A stretch of DNA of 64,000 nt from Ichthyophis bannanicus (GCA_033557465.1 CM066048.1:11818305-11882304), one strand, 5' to 3'. Positions 21,454 to 32,574 are shown, numbered from the stretch's first letter. Numbers and translations: made by a program. Notes: a model not told the origin generated them from the letters alone.

Positions 21454-22932
21454 TCACGTCTCAATCATATCACCTCTATCCTGCCTTTCCTCTAAAGTAT
21501 ACATATTAAGATCCTTAAGTCTGTCCTTATATGCTTTATAATGAAGACCACTAACCATTTTAGTAACCACCCTCTGCACCAACTCCAACCTGTTTATATC
21601 CTTTTGAAGGTGCGGTCTCCAGAATTGCACACAATACTCCAAATGAGGTCGCACCAAAGACTTACAGAGAGGCACTATCACCTCCTTTCTTCTGCTGGCC
21701 ATTCCTCTCCCTATGCACCCAACCATCCTTCTAGCTTTCACCGTGGCCTTTTCTACCCATTTAGCTACTTTAAGATCATCAGACACAATCACGTTAGGTC
21801 CCACTCTTCTTTTTTGAACACAAGTACTTCACCCCTTATACTGTATCACTCCATTAAATCTCAGCTGCCAATTTCTAGACCATTCTACAAGCTTAGCTAG
21901 ATCCCTCCTCATGTTATCTATAGCTTCCTGTGTGTCAACTCTATTGCAGATTTTGGTATCATCCGCAAAGAGGCAAATTTTACCTGTCAGCCCTTCCGCA
22001 ATATCACTCACAAATATGTTAAAAAGAGTAGGACCAAGGACAGATCTCTGTGGCACACCACTGATAACCACCTTCTCCTAAGAGTGAGCTCCATTTACCT
22101 GTACCCTTTGTCACCTCCCAATTTCTAACCCAATCAGTAACTTTAGGGTCCATCCCTAAGGTGCTCAGTTTGTTTATAAGTCACCTGTGAGTAACTGAAA
22201 TTTAAATACACCACATCTAGGGCTCTCCCTCGATCCAACTCCCTGGTCACCCAGTCAAAGAAATCAATCAGACCTGCCTCTGGTGAATCCATGTTGCCTT
22301 GGATCCAATAATCCGTTGGACTCCAGAAACCTCACTGTTTTCTCTTTCAGCAGCACTTCCAATAATTTACTCACCCCTGAGGTTAAATTAGCCAGCCTGT
22401 AGTTTTCAACCATACCCTTAATTCCGCTTTTGTGTAAAGTAACCACTTCTGCCTCTCTCCAGTCCTCTGGCATCACTCCCAACTCCAAAGAGGCATTGAA
22501 AAGGTCAGTCAGTGGAGCTCCTAGAACGTCCCCAAGTTTCCCCAGTATTCTAGGGTGCATCCCATCTGGTCCCATTGCTTTGTCAACCTTTAGTTTAGAT
22601 AGTTCCTCACAAACATATTCTTCTGAAAATTGTTCAAGATGTCCCTCGCTTCTGTTCTTGTTTGTGGGTGTTTTCTGAGGTCCTGCTTCTGATTCTTCAT
22701 CTGTGAACACAGAACAGAAATATTTGTTAAGCAATTCCGCTTTATCCTCATCAGCTTCAATATATTCCTTCCCTGCATCCTTGAGTCTGACAATACTACT
22801 TTTGCCCTTCCTCCTCTCACTAACATATCTGAAAAATGTCTTATCCACCCATTTTATTGTATTGGCGATCTCCTCCACTTTTCGAATCTTTGCTTTCCTG
22901 ACTACTTTGCCAGCCTCTCTAAGTTTTTCCAA
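21454..22932 (-). pseudogene. CR1 reverse transcriptase (copy B)
   Basis: Read from 22932 downward: KSSIVRLKDAGKEY, KAMGPDGMHPRILGKLGDVL, MPEDWREAEVVTLHKSG, NYRLANLTSGVSKLLEVLL and QHGFTRGRSD, then a gap of about 190 bp without a clear frame. GKICLFADDTKICNRVD (catalytic FADD) follows at about 22000, then KARRMVGCIGRG and HLEYCVQFWRPHLQKDINRL to 21454. Frames break at least three times. Confidence 0.85.
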
Positions 22933-23228
22933 CTATAGATGCATCTCTTCCTCTCTCTGTGATCTCTTGTATTTCATGAAGGCCTCCCTCTTTTTCTTCA
23001 CCTTTTCAGCTGCTTCTTTTGAGAACCATAGCAGTCTCCTTTCCCTTTTATCTTTATTTACCATGCTAACAAGAAGGTTGGTTGCTCTTAAAATATCCCT
23101 TTTCAGTTTTGCCCATTGTTTTTCTACATCCCCCAGCTGTTCCTATCCCGCTAACGACTCCTGGGTATGCCCATCTTGGCAAAGTTGGTTTTCCTAGTCT
23201 AAGACCCTCAATTTTGAATGGATTTTAT

Positions 23229-23313
23229 CTGAAGACTGAACACAATTTAGGAAAACTATCCAGAGGGTTGCCATGAGTCGATACCGACTTGACAGCACGT
23301 AACAACAACAACA
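23229..23313 (+). mobile_element. RTE 3'-terminal fragment (about 85 bp)
   Basis: A second isolated copy of the last 81 bp of the RTE, beginning at CTGAAGAC exactly like the one at 19496, more diverged (CGATACCGACTTGACAGC). It splits the endonuclease end of CR1 copy B. Confidence 0.85.
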
Positions 23314-24014
23314 GTCCTAATACTGAACCACACCATCTGGTGATCACTAGAAGTAAGATGATCTCCCACTATAACATCAGAAACACTTTCACCATTGGTA
23401 AGCACCAATTCCAGTATGGCCCCTTCATGTGTGAGTTCTGTTACCAGTTGCCTGAATAGTTCTCTCTGTAGAAAATCCAGGATCTCCTTGCTTCTAAATG
23501 ATACTGCAGCAGGGATGTGCCAATCAACATCTGGCATATTGAAATCCCCTATCAGTAGCACTTCCCCTTTCCTGGCAATGCTGAGTATGTCTTCTATTAA
23601 ATCTCCGTCCACTTCTTCTCCTTGTGAGGGAGGTCTGTATATCATGCCAATGCAAATGGATTTCTCTTTCCCTCTTTCTAGTTTAACCCACAGTGCCTCC
23701 TCTCTCCCTTTTAAGCCCTGAATTTCCATAGCTTTAATGTTATTGTTTACATATAGTGCCACTCCTCCTCCCCTTCTTCCTACCCTGTCCTTTCTGAATA
23801 AAGTATAGCCTGGTACAGTTACATCCAAGTCATGGTTGTCCGTGAAACATGTCTCTGTTACCGCCACTAAATCCGAGTCAACCTCTCCCATTAAAGCCTC
23901 AACATCTGGGATCTTTTTTCCCATGCTACAGGCATTTATACATACTGCTTTCCAGATGTAGCCCCTTTTATGCATTTCCATAAAGGTATTTAATGTTTCA
24001 CTTACCTGGGGCAT
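23314..24014 (-). pseudogene. CR1 endonuclease domain (copy B)
   Basis: The AP-like endonuclease of CR1 ORF2. From 24014 downward: [76 protein letters not shown] and SSDHQMVWF, the motif set of CR1 endonucleases including the catalytic GDFN and SDH. This domain is open over about 230 codons, and the frame runs into the RTE fragment at its 3' side. Confidence 0.85.
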
Positions 24015-24165
24015 TCTTCACCCATCCCCAACGAATCTTGTTTAAAGCCCTCTTCAGTACGTTAGCCAGTTTGCTACTGAATACACGTCAACCATTTTTG
24101 GACAGATGGACACCATCTCTGCTCTGCAATCCTTGGAACAGCATCCTATGGTCCAGGATTGGAAA

Positions 24166-24426
24166 TGGGCTGATGGGGGGCTAGGATAGGACTGGAAATG
24201 GCTGATGGGGGGCCTGGGACTGGAAATGGGACGACGTTGGCAGTAGTTGGCAGCATATACATTTTAAAATAAAATAAATTAAATGTGTGCAAATGAGGTA
24301 TGGTGGATATGCAAATGAAGCCCCACAATGAGTCCCTGCACATGGCCCCATACCACCCTTGGGCCGCCCCTGGATGGAAACCCCGCCCTTGCTCTCCACA
24401 CCACAGTCAGGTACAGTCCGACACAA
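24166..24426. repeat. Short 'ggactggaaatgggctgatg' units plus shared spacer
   Basis: Positions about 24150-24235 hold roughly three units of the purine-rich repeat that forms a long array at 49235-49877. The following 24270-24375 (atgcaaatga..., then ctgcacatggcccc... and gccgcccctg) also occurs at 51170-51257. The two blocks may be parts of one dispersed repeat family whose internal unit expanded at the other locus. Confidence 0.55.
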
Positions 24427-24587
24427 TTATTTACCTTTCCAACAAAAAGGTTGGTTGCCCTTAAAATATCCCCTTTCAGTTTTGCCCACTGTTTTTCTAG
24501 ATCCCCCAGCTAACAACTCCTGGAGGTATTGGTCCATCTTGGCAAAGTTGGCTTTTGAATGGATTTCATCAGCCCTAATCCTAATCC

Positions 24588-25867
24588 TACTACTACTACT
24601 ACTACTGAGCATTTGTATAGCGCTACAAGTCATACGCAGCGCTGCACAGACATGTAAGAGGCAGTCACTGCTCATCAGAGCTTACAATCTAGTCAAGACA
24701 GACAACACAGAAGGTGTAGACAGGGATAAAACAAGGGGGAAAAGTAAAGAAACAAGAACAGGTGAGTCAAGATCCAAAAGCAGCAGCGAAGAGGTGAGTT
24801 TTCAGCCTGGATTTGAAGAGGGTTAGAGAAGGTGCCTGGTGTACAGACACAGGTAATTTGTTCCAGGTATAAGGCGCAGCGAGGTGAAAGGAGCAAAGTC
24901 TGGAGTTAGCAGTAGAAGAGAAGGGCACAGATAGAAGCAGTTTGCCAGAAGAGCAGAGTTCCCGAGGGGGGTTGTAAGGAGAGATGAGAAGAGAGGTAGT
25001 GAGGAGCTGCACAGTGAATGCATTTATAGGTCAGCAGGAGAAGTTTGAACTGGATGTGGAAACGGATAGGGAACCAATGAAGTGACTTGAGATGAAGAGT
25101 AATATGGGCATGACGAGGCTGGTGAAAAATTATCTGTACAGCAGAGTGTTGAACAGATTGAAGGGGAAAGAGATGATTCAAAGGGAGACCAGCAAGGAGT
25201 AGGTTACAGTAGTCAAGACATGAGGTGATTAAGGAGTGGATAAGCGTCTTAGTAGTGTGTTCAGAAAGGAAAGGGTGGATTTTGCTGATGTTATAGAGAA
25301 AGAAATGGCAGGTCTTAGCTATCAGATGGATGTGTGTGGAGAAGGAGAGAGAGGAGTCAAAGACAACCCCAAGATTGCGGGCCGAGGAAACAGGAAGTAC
25401 AGAGTTATCCACAGAGTCAAGAAAGGAGGAGAGCTTTTAGGGGGAAAGATAAGAAGTTTAGTTTTGGCCATGTTCAATTTCAAGCGGCGGTGAGACATCC
25501 AGGCAGCAATGTCAGAAAGGCAGGCAGAGATCCGGGTCTGGATTGCCATAGAGATTTCAGGCGTAGAGAGGTAGATCTGGGAGTCATCAGCATAAAGATG
25601 GTACTGAAAGCCATGGGAAGAGATAAGCTCACAAAGGGACTGGGTATAGAGAGAGAAAAGGAGCTGAATAGCAGCAGAGGAGGATCCACTAGAACAAACA
25701 CTGAAAGAGCGATAGGAGAGATAGGAGGAGAACCAGGATAATACAGAGTCCTTAAAACCAAGTGAGGACAGGGTATCGAGGAGAAGGTTGTGGTCAACAG
25801 TGTCAAAAGCAGCAGAGAGGTCAAGAAGGATGAGGACAGAGTAAAGACCCTTGGATTTTTCCAGGAA
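24588..25867 (-). mobile_element. L2 LINE, 5'-truncated, inside CR1 copy C
   Basis: The plus strand starts with (ACT)n, the complement of the L2 (AGT)n tail, then the antisense L2 3' end (cagagcttacaatctagtca). It runs to the RT palm [17 protein letters not shown] at about 25830. A sister copy in the same orientation is at 38381-39690 and another starts at 63889. RT blocks include [10 protein letters not shown] and [14 protein letters not shown]. Confidence 0.9.
24767..25412 (-). pseudogene. L2 RT C-terminal region
   Basis: The minus-strand frame at 24906-25412 contains [51 protein letters not shown]-like sequence and KCIHCAAPHYLS, the usual L2 C-terminal blocks. It continues in another frame at 24767-25012 (FHLAAPYTWNKLPVSVHQAP, FKSRLKTHLFAAAF). 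A single frameshift separates the two. Confidence 0.85.
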
Positions 25868-26194
25868 CATATTGAACCATACCATCTGGTGATCACTGGA
25901 TGCGAGATGATCTCCCACTATAACATCAGAAACACTTTCACTATTGGTAAGCACCAAGTCCAGTATGGCCCCTTCACATGTGGGTTCTGTTACCAGTTGC
26001 CTGAATAGTTCTCCCTTTAGAGAATCCAGGATCTCTTTATTTCTAGATGATACTGCAGCAGGTATGTGCCAATTAACATCCGGCATATTGAAATCACCTA
26101 TCAGTAGCACTTCTCCTTTCATGGCAATACTGTGTATGTCTTCTATTAAATCTTCATCCACTTCTATTCCTTGTGAGAGGGATCTGTATATCAC
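25322..26194 (-). pseudogene. Chimeric open frame: CR1 endonuclease fused to L2 RT
   Basis: A 290-codon open frame. Its first ~110 residues are CR1 endonuclease ([31 protein letters not shown]). From about 25865 it enters L2 RT without a stop ([49 protein letters not shown]). The fusion arises because the L2 inserted in frame and in the same orientation. It lacks the CR1 start and the L2 C-terminus is frameshifted after 25322, so it is probably just a remnant. Confidence 0.8.
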
Positions 26195-26535
26195 TCCAAT
26201 GCAAACGGATTTCCCTTTCCCTCTTTCTAGTTTAACCCACAGTGCCTCCTCTCTCCCTTTTAAGTCCTTAATTCTATAGCTTTAATATTATTTTTTTACA
26301 TATAGTACTACTCTTCCTCCCCTTCTTCCTAGCCTGTCCTTTCGGAATATAGTATAGCCTGATATAATTACATTCCAGTCATGGTTGTCCGTGAACCATG
26401 TCTCCGTAACTGCCACTAAATCCAAGTCAGCCTCTTTTCCATTAAATCCTCAACATTTGGGATCTTATTTCCCATGCTACGGGCATTTATACACCTTACT
26501 TTCCAGATGTTGCCCCTTTTACCTATTTCTACAGA

Positions 26536-26755
26536 AGTAGAAACATAGAAACATAGAAATATGACGACAGAAAAAGACCACATGGCCTATCTAGTCTGTC
26601 CTTCCATAACAACTACAACAGTCCACTTTTTGCCTTTAGAGATCCTCTGTGTTGGTCCCATGCTTTCTTGAATTCAGTTACTGTCCTCATCTCTACCACC
26701 TCCACTGGGAGACTATTCCACGGATCCACTACTCTTTCCGTAAAGAGTATGTAAT
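26536..26755 (-). mobile_element. CR1 3' UTR fragment inside CR1 copy C
   Basis: Matches the antisense 3' end at 11884-11981 plus 18244-18330 (gacagaaaaagacc..., tttagagatcctct, gtcccatgctttcttgaatt). It separates 'ctatttctacagaagta' from 'gtatgtaatgtttcacttac', which are contiguous in copy B. Confidence 0.75.
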
Positions 26756-26902
26756 GTTTCACTTACCTGGGGGCTTTCTTAATCCATTCACAATGAATCT
26801 TGTCTAAAGCCCTCTTCAGTAGGTTAGCCAGTGTGCTGTTGAAGACACTTCAATGCTTCTTGGACAGATGGACACCATCTCTGCTCTGCAGCCCACTGAA
26901 CA

Positions 26903-27197
26903 TCATCCCATGGTCCAGGAAACCAGAAACGCTCTCAATGACACCATCCATACAGCCATCTCCATGATGCAAGCTTCTCTGCCTCGGCCTTTACCCTCAG
27001 CAGGGAGGATTGAAGAGAACACCACCTGCGCACATATCTGCTTCACCCTCTGTCCCAGAACCAGGAAGTCACTTTTGATATACTCAGAGCAGTACCTGGC
27101 ATTAGTATCTGTGCCGACGTGGATGAGCAACATCGGATAAGAGTCAGTAGACTTGATGAGTCTCGACAAACTCTTTGTGACATTGCGGATTTCCAGG
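26903..27197 (-). pseudogene. CR1 ORF1 SGNH-type esterase remnant
   Basis: The minus-strand frame reads YPMLLIHVGTDTNAR..., then EYIKSDFLVLGQRVKQICAQ and VVFSSILPAEGKGR. This parallels the esterase domain of CR1 ORF1, where HVGTND holds an oxyanion-hole Asn; here TND is changed to TDT. Only part of the domain remains and the catalytic Ser-containing N-terminus is absent. Confidence 0.7.
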
Positions 27198-27204
27198 ATT
27201 CCAA

Positions 27205-27295
27205 CATATAACTTTTATGTTATGTTCAATGTAAACCGTCTTGAATTGTAGAAAGATGGTATATAAAAACAGTTAAATAAATAAATAAATATTCT
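27205..27295 (+). mobile_element. L2-type 3' tail
   Basis: The block 'ttcaatgtaaaccgtcttga' is followed by 'tggtatataaaaacagttaa' and (AAAT)n, the 3' end shared by L2 and SINE-1. 5'-truncated to about 90 bp. Confidence 0.75.
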
Positions 27296-27489
27296 TTAAA
27301 GTCTGCTGAAAACAAAAGACAATTTGAAGGTGGTGTGATAATGCACAAGCAGGGTCAAATTTCTGTGTCTGGCGGCTAAGATATATAACTGGGCAAAGTG
27401 AATGGTCAACTGGCATTTTTCCAGGGCTGGCCCAACCATTAGGCAAAATAAGCAGTCACAGCAAATTTTGGGGGTTGGCAAAGAGCAGG

Positions 27490-28745
27490 GCATCACTTGA
27501 GATAAAACAAAAACAGCACTTTTGGGAGAAAGGACAGAACTGTCCTCAGAAACATATACGCTGTTGAAATGACCAGGAAAGGCTCCATGCAGGTTAGAGC
27601 CTGTAGTTCCAGCACCCTCCTGGAAGATTCAACAGTCCAGGAATACTACTTTCAGGGTCAAATCCTTCAGCAAGGCCTAGCAAATGGGCTCAAATGGGGG
27701 ACCTTTCAGTGTCTTGTACCAAAGACAGATGCCACTGTTGTATAACCAGACGCACAGATCTACTTCAGTCCCTTAAGGAAGTGGGACACATCAGGGTATG
27801 ATGCTAAGGAAACTCCATGAACTGTTTCAATGTACCGGAGAAAGGCGGTATATAAATGCAGCTAAATAAATGCAATGAACCCACTCCCTGGTAGCACACA
27901 AGTGCTGCCACCTGAACTTTGACAGAGTTCCTCACCAAGCCCTGGTCTATTCCTGTCTGTAAGAATGACAACACAGTGACTCTGTCCGCCTTTCTAGCAT
28001 ACAGGGCCTGAGAGGAGCCCCACCTCTCAAAGACCTTCCGAACTCTGACATAGGCCAAGGATCTCAAGGATCCTCTGGCCCTGAGGTGTCAACTGCTGCT
28101 TTTGAAGATCCTTTCTTAGAGAGCTTGCTCCTTTTAAGGGCCAGGCCGTAAGCAAAAAGGGAGGGGTGATCCTTCATGACCAGAGGACCCTGTCACAGAA
28201 GACTCCTCCAACAGGCTGAAAAGATCTGCATCCAAGGCCTATGGGTAAGACTTCAATCCGAGCAAAAGATGGCTCATCAAGACCCATGCAGGAAAGACAT
28301 GTAGAAGCCACTCCTGTGGTCAAATGTGTAGAAGGGCATTCAAATTTTCTGATCATGGATCCTTCCTGTGACCGAATAAGCTCTGCGCCTTGGTCTTTTC
28401 CTGAGTGGCCATTGTGTTGAATACTGGCAGGTCCTGCCTCTGCACAATGAGGTTGAACACGGCTGGGCTGATCTCCCACTTGCCTGGATCCACGATGTTT
28501 CAATATAGGACAACTGCCAGTTCAAGGAAACAATGGGCTTGCCCAAGTTCTGAGCAAAGGTAGGGCCAAAGTTCTCAGTCTCACAGGATCTGCATCTGGG
28601 CCAGGAGAGACACGCTTATCTGCATTGCTACACCAGTCCACACACTTTGCCACCTGCTGGAGGCAGACAATACTGGCTTCTCTCAGGTGCTGCACCAGCA
28701 GATATACTAGTGATGACAACACTGAAAGTTCTCTGGTCTGCCTCC
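27490..28745 (-). pseudogene. DIRS-like retrotransposon remnant (RNase H end and tyrosine recombinase)
   Basis: Read from 28745 downward with frameshifts. A stretch at about 28500-28370 (EISPAVFNLIVQR, FNTMATQEKTKAQ, HRKDP) resembles the segment after RNase H in DIRS elements. Then 28065-27890 gives AYVRVRKVFERWGS..., VLSFLQTGIDQGLVRNSVKV and QVAALVCY, an N-terminal core-binding domain of a tyrosine recombinase. Positions 27800-27540 give SHFLKGLK and SSRRVLELQAL, parallel to the RR-x-SELQAL block with the first catalytic Arg. An L2-like tail interrupts it at 27808-27880. Family assignment is by eye. Confidence 0.6.
27808..27880 (+). mobile_element. Short LINE/SINE tail in DIRS remnant
   Basis: The block 'aggcggtatataaatgcagc' followed by 'taaataaatg' is the generic L2-type 3' tail. 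It sits between two halves of the recombinase. Confidence 0.55.
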
Positions 28746-28792
28746 ACCTGCTAGCTAGGGAGCATAACCATTCATCTGGACTGGCTTATGGT

Positions 28793-29290
28793 TTATGATT
28801 TATTAAAAACTTGATATACAGCCCCAGCAGAGTGGTTTACAATAATTAGAATTAAAATGAAAAGGAAAAGAACTCCAATTAAAATAACAGGAAAGACAGA
28901 GGGCAGGAAATGGTAGGTGAGGGGAGGTTGCAGAATCGAAGAGCAGTTAAGGGGCAGATCAAAGGCTAGTCTGAAAAGAAGAGTTTTTAGAGGGGATTTA
29001 GACTTGGGGTGGGAGGGTTCCAGTCTAACATCGGCCGGGAGAGAGCTCCAGAGGTGAGGTCTCAGAAAGCAGAAAGACGCGTGTCTAGTACTTTCGAAGC
29101 GAGGGCGGGTGCAAATAGTGACCGTGAATTGAACGTAGAACTCAAGGAGAATGAGAAGAGGCGACAAGCAGGATGATAAGGAATGAGAGCTACAGAACAC
29201 AAGCAAGGGCCATACATTGAAGCCATACCCTGGAGGACCAGCACCATTGCAAGAAGGACCCGAGCCCAGCCAGTGAGGTGAATTCAAGCA
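28793..29290 (-). mobile_element. L2/Rex-like LINE 3' end
   Basis: The minus-strand frame encodes RHASFCFLRPHLWSSLPADV and SPLKTLLFRLAFDL, the terminal block of L2-like RTs (S-F-x-P-x-L-W-N-x-L-P). The tail antisense is 'ttgatatacagccccagcag' and 'gagtggtttacaataa'. It is truncated upstream at about 29290. Confidence 0.65.
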
Positions 29291-30258
29291 GTGGAAGCAG
29301 CAAGAGCATAGACCCAAGCCTGGATTGCAGCTAATTGCCACGCACATCGGAGGGACAACCAAAGCAGAGAAACCTGGTATCCATCTGTCTTTGCAAAGCC
29401 ATCCTCTATGTCTTACTACATTAGGCCTAAGCTCCTGTTGTCCATCAAAAAGGGGATGCCCATGGGAAGCACACAGTGCCAACACCGCCATTGGTAGCAT
29501 GCTCCATTGCCCTTTATTCTGTATTGCCACTACTGCAGAGAATCCTTTTTAAAGCTGGACAAGTCATCCAACCCACAGATGGAAGAAACATCATCCAGCC
29601 CATTTGAAACAAGGTGGAGCAATAAGCACAGCATGGGTGCCCTCAGCTGCTGGAGTGAATTCAACAGCCAGCCCTCCAGGAACAGTTGGTGGCTGAATGT
29701 TGGGCCAAGAAGGAGACAGTGGCAGCATCAGAGTCCCAGAGAAAGCCAACTGGGCCAATAAGGTGATGTGGGGAGGGTGCCCTCTCCCCCAGAAAGCTGC
29801 ACCAAGCTGTGGAAGGGTGGGCCCACTGGAGACGAGAATGTAATTAGGGAGATAGGAGGAAGTATGGCTTCTGCCACCATGACCGTAAGAACTAGAGTTA
29901 CAAACCACCATGGATACATTGAGTGTGGAAATTCGAGGGCAGCCAGAGCCTACAAGAACCTTGAGGCCTACCAGCTGGCCTGGAGGAGAAGAAAAGGAGT
30001 TGCCAAGGCCTATGGTGCTGCAAAAGTTCTATGAGCAAGCTTTGGGAGAGCCGGCCCTACCAGAACCTCTCGTTGTGGCCTGTCTACAGCCATGATGGAT
30101 TGGGGTGAACAACTGGAGAACTGAGAAGCTCAGAGCTCTGCAGCATCCTAGACCTTATCCTTGACAAATGACGGCCTGAGACAGGTGAAAAACAATACTG
30201 ACACTGGCCTACTGGTCTTAGAAACTATGCTGGGCTATGTGTGCTTGGCCCTTGGAAT
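29291..30258. other. Unassigned, possibly decayed retroelement
   Basis: Moderate GC content with several 60-110 codon open frames on both strands but no recognisable domain. Its position beside the DIRS remnant and LINE end suggests old retroelement sequence; nothing confirms that. Confidence 0.3.
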
Positions 30259-30668
30259 AAGGTTAGCAGATTCTTTGCAAGCAAATCTGGGACACTTATC
30301 TGAAGTGTTTGTGTGGTGGGGAGGGAGGATCACCTTAGTTCTGTATTTGAGCAACAAGGGGTGAAGGAGGGAAGAGGAATCATTTTCCTGCCCCCCACAT
30401 CCATCCCATGAAAGCAATAATCTCACTTCCAAGCAGACAAATCAACAGACAAATAGAAACAGAGACATTTCCTGTGCAAAACATAATGGATGTAAAGTCT
30501 AAAAGCTGATATATGCAAATCACTAAATTGAAAATAATATTTTTTACTACCCCCTCTGTCCATACTACTGGAATCAGGACTAGGAGGCTGCCAAACAGGA
30601 GGGCGTTGGGGGCATAACTCTAAAATTGGCTACAATCCCCGAAAATTGGGGACATCTGGTAACCTTAC
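30259..30668. mobile_element. TIR element family X, copy 1
   Basis: The termini are inverted: 'taaggttagcagatt' on the left and 'acatctggtaacctta' on the right. It shares internal blocks with 58899-59667 (tctcacttccaagcagacaa, tcactaaattgaaaat, accccctct). There is no ORF of note. It is a non-autonomous DNA element of uncertain superfamily. Confidence 0.65.
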
Positions 30669-31424
30669 CTAGGAACCCTAGTGGAGGGCTCAGCTTCTGT
30701 GATTCCTACATATCCCGTCCGGAGACGGCTGAACATTCATCTAAAAGCAATCGTCGTTCCAGCCGTCTTGCTCCCCCACACCACCCGAGCCTGGTAGATA
30801 AGGAAACCGTGATTCCCTCTGAGACAGCCTCGGGGCACCCCACGCAGAAGAAGTACCAGAGGATTGATGCTGGTGGGAAGGGGAAGCAGCCTTTTATCAG
30901 AGACAACACTGGTGGGAGCAGCTTTATATCAGAGGAGTCGCACGGTATTTATTTATTTACAATGATTTCATAGACCATCTTTGTGACACACATCATTCAT
31001 AAATAAGATATTGCAGGGAAAGAGTCGCTATCTAGCAGAAGAGCACATGAGAAAAGGGATGAAGCAATGCAGAGCACAGCTGCCATTCCTGAAGCCTGAG
31101 AAGAGCCACTTAAGATAAGAAACCCGGCTAAAAAGGTCTTATTTTTAGTTATAAAGATTAATCGGCCCCTTCAGAGCAGCTTGAAGAAGCATCAGTCAGC
31201 AAGACAGCTGGAATTACTGCTCTCTGGGGACAGCGCTGCTCACCTCACAAAGCAGGCATGGGAGCTTAATAAGGAAAAGAACAGACCACGAAACATGGCC
31301 TGCCACGTTTACTAAAACTGGAAACACCGTCCTCTGTGGCCATACGCAGACTCCAATATTACACACTCAGACATGTGCCCTGCACCACTGAGGAAGCAAT
31401 GGGTCACATTACACGATCATCCTT
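30669..31424. other. Unassigned; one short LINE-type tail
   Basis: No coding similarity. Positions about 30945-31010 (tatttatttatttac..., then catcattcataaataaga) look like a decayed antisense LINE/SINE tail. The sequence is otherwise unique-looking. Confidence 0.35.
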
Positions 31425-32130
31425 TACACACCTCACACACTGACCTCAGCTTGGGGAGAAGGCAGGTCTCCTTTACACACCTCACACACTGACCTCAGCT
31501 TGGGGAGAAGGCAGGTCTCCTTTACACACCTCACACACTGACCCCAGCCTGGGGAGAAGGCAGGTCTCCTTTACACACCTCACACACTGACCCCAGCCTG
31601 GGGAGAAGGCAGGTCTCCTTTACACACCTCACACACTGACCCCAGCCTGGGGAGAAGGCAGGTCTCCTTTACACACCTCACACACTGACCCCAGCCTGGG
31701 AAGAAGGCAGGTGTCCCTTACACACCTCACACACTGATCTCAGCTTGGGGAGAAGGCAAGTGTCCTTTACACACCTCACACACTGACCCCAGCTTGGGGA
31801 GAAGGCAGGTCTCCTTTACACACAGCACACACTGACCCCAGCCTGGGGAGAAGGCAGGTGTCCTTTACACACAGCACACACTGACCCCAGCCTGGGGAGA
31901 AGGCAGGTGTCCTTTACACACAGCACACACTGACCCCAGCCTGGGGAGAAGGCAGGTGTCCTTTACACACAGCACACACTGACCACAGACTGATCTAAAG
32001 CTCACACACTGATGTGAACCTAAGGAAAAGGCAGGTCTCCTTTACATGCTATACATTGATCGCAGCCGGAGGAAAGAGCATGTCTCCTTGACACCTCTCA
32101 CACATGGATTCCAGCCTAAGGAAGAGGCAC
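31425..32130. repeat. Minisatellite, 49-bp unit, about 12 copies
   Basis: Unit 'cctttacacacctcacacac' + 'tgaccccagcctggggagaa' + 'ggcaggtct'. Successive 'tgacc' starts at 31441, 31490 and 31539 give a 49-bp period. Units differ by CTCAGCTT/CCCAGCCT and CCTCACA/CAGCACA variants in blocks, suggesting stepwise expansion. It degenerates after about 31990. Confidence 0.95.
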
Positions 32131-32574
32131 ACTGCACACCAGTCCCAACCAGCAGACAGCTCCATCCTTCTTTTATAGCACGCCCTCTTTAAAAGCACTT
32201 TCTGAGTTTGACGCCACAGCCCTTCGCAAAGGGCAGTAAGGGTACCGGCACCTGGAAGGATTTAATCTCATCTATCTAATACCTTGGCAGGACTGTGGTC
32301 AGGGAACATGCTGATCTGGAGGGGAGAAATCTCAAAGTAAGGAAAAATAACAACAGAATAGTAAAACCATATTACTAACAGCAGCAAATAAGGGCTTCCT
32401 CAGCCCCAACTAATACTGCAGCCAACAGCTGCCTGTGGACTTTCAGCCAAACGCCTGTCCATTGGCAAATCTTCCAGCTCAGCATCTCATATACATAATA
32501 CATGTGCTGATTGTGTGAATGCTGGATACAGAGCCTACAAGGACTTCATGAGCAACCCTCCCCTCCTACAGTTT
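32131..32574. other. Unassigned
   Basis: No element, repeat or coding signature recognised between the minisatellite and the split SINE. Confidence 0.35.

Larger units (their letters stand above)
21426..24165 (-). mobile_element. CR1 copy B (endonuclease and RT), minus strand
   Basis: CR1 sequence in one order from the 3' side at about 21455 to the 5' side at about 24165. It contains RT C-terminal blocks (21454-21804), the FADD box (21829-22071), RT fingers and palm (22264-22932), endonuclease (23314-24014) and the beginning of the ORF1 region (24015-24165, parallel to 26756-26925). An RTE 3' end interrupts it at 23229-23313. The 3' UTR is missing on the left, unusual for CR1, so a deletion or rearrangement at the L1 junction is likely. 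Confidence 0.85.
24427..27197 (-). mobile_element. CR1 copy C (ORF1, endonuclease), minus strand, interrupted
   Basis: CR1 pieces at 24427-24587 (endonuclease/RT junction, parallel to 23053-23228), 25868-26535 (endonuclease) and 26756-27197 (ORF1 region). An L2 fills 24588-25867 and a short CR1 3' end fills 26536-26755. The order matches copy B, and copy C extends further 5' into the ORF1 esterase. Confidence 0.85.

Noticed and set aside
27419..27495. hAT MITE (cagggctggccc start)
   Set aside because: A left end is suggestive, but no right end or duplication was found.
28793..29530. 245-codon minus-strand open frame as a host gene
   Set aside because: Only its C-terminal third has similarity, to LINE RT ends; the rest has no domain.
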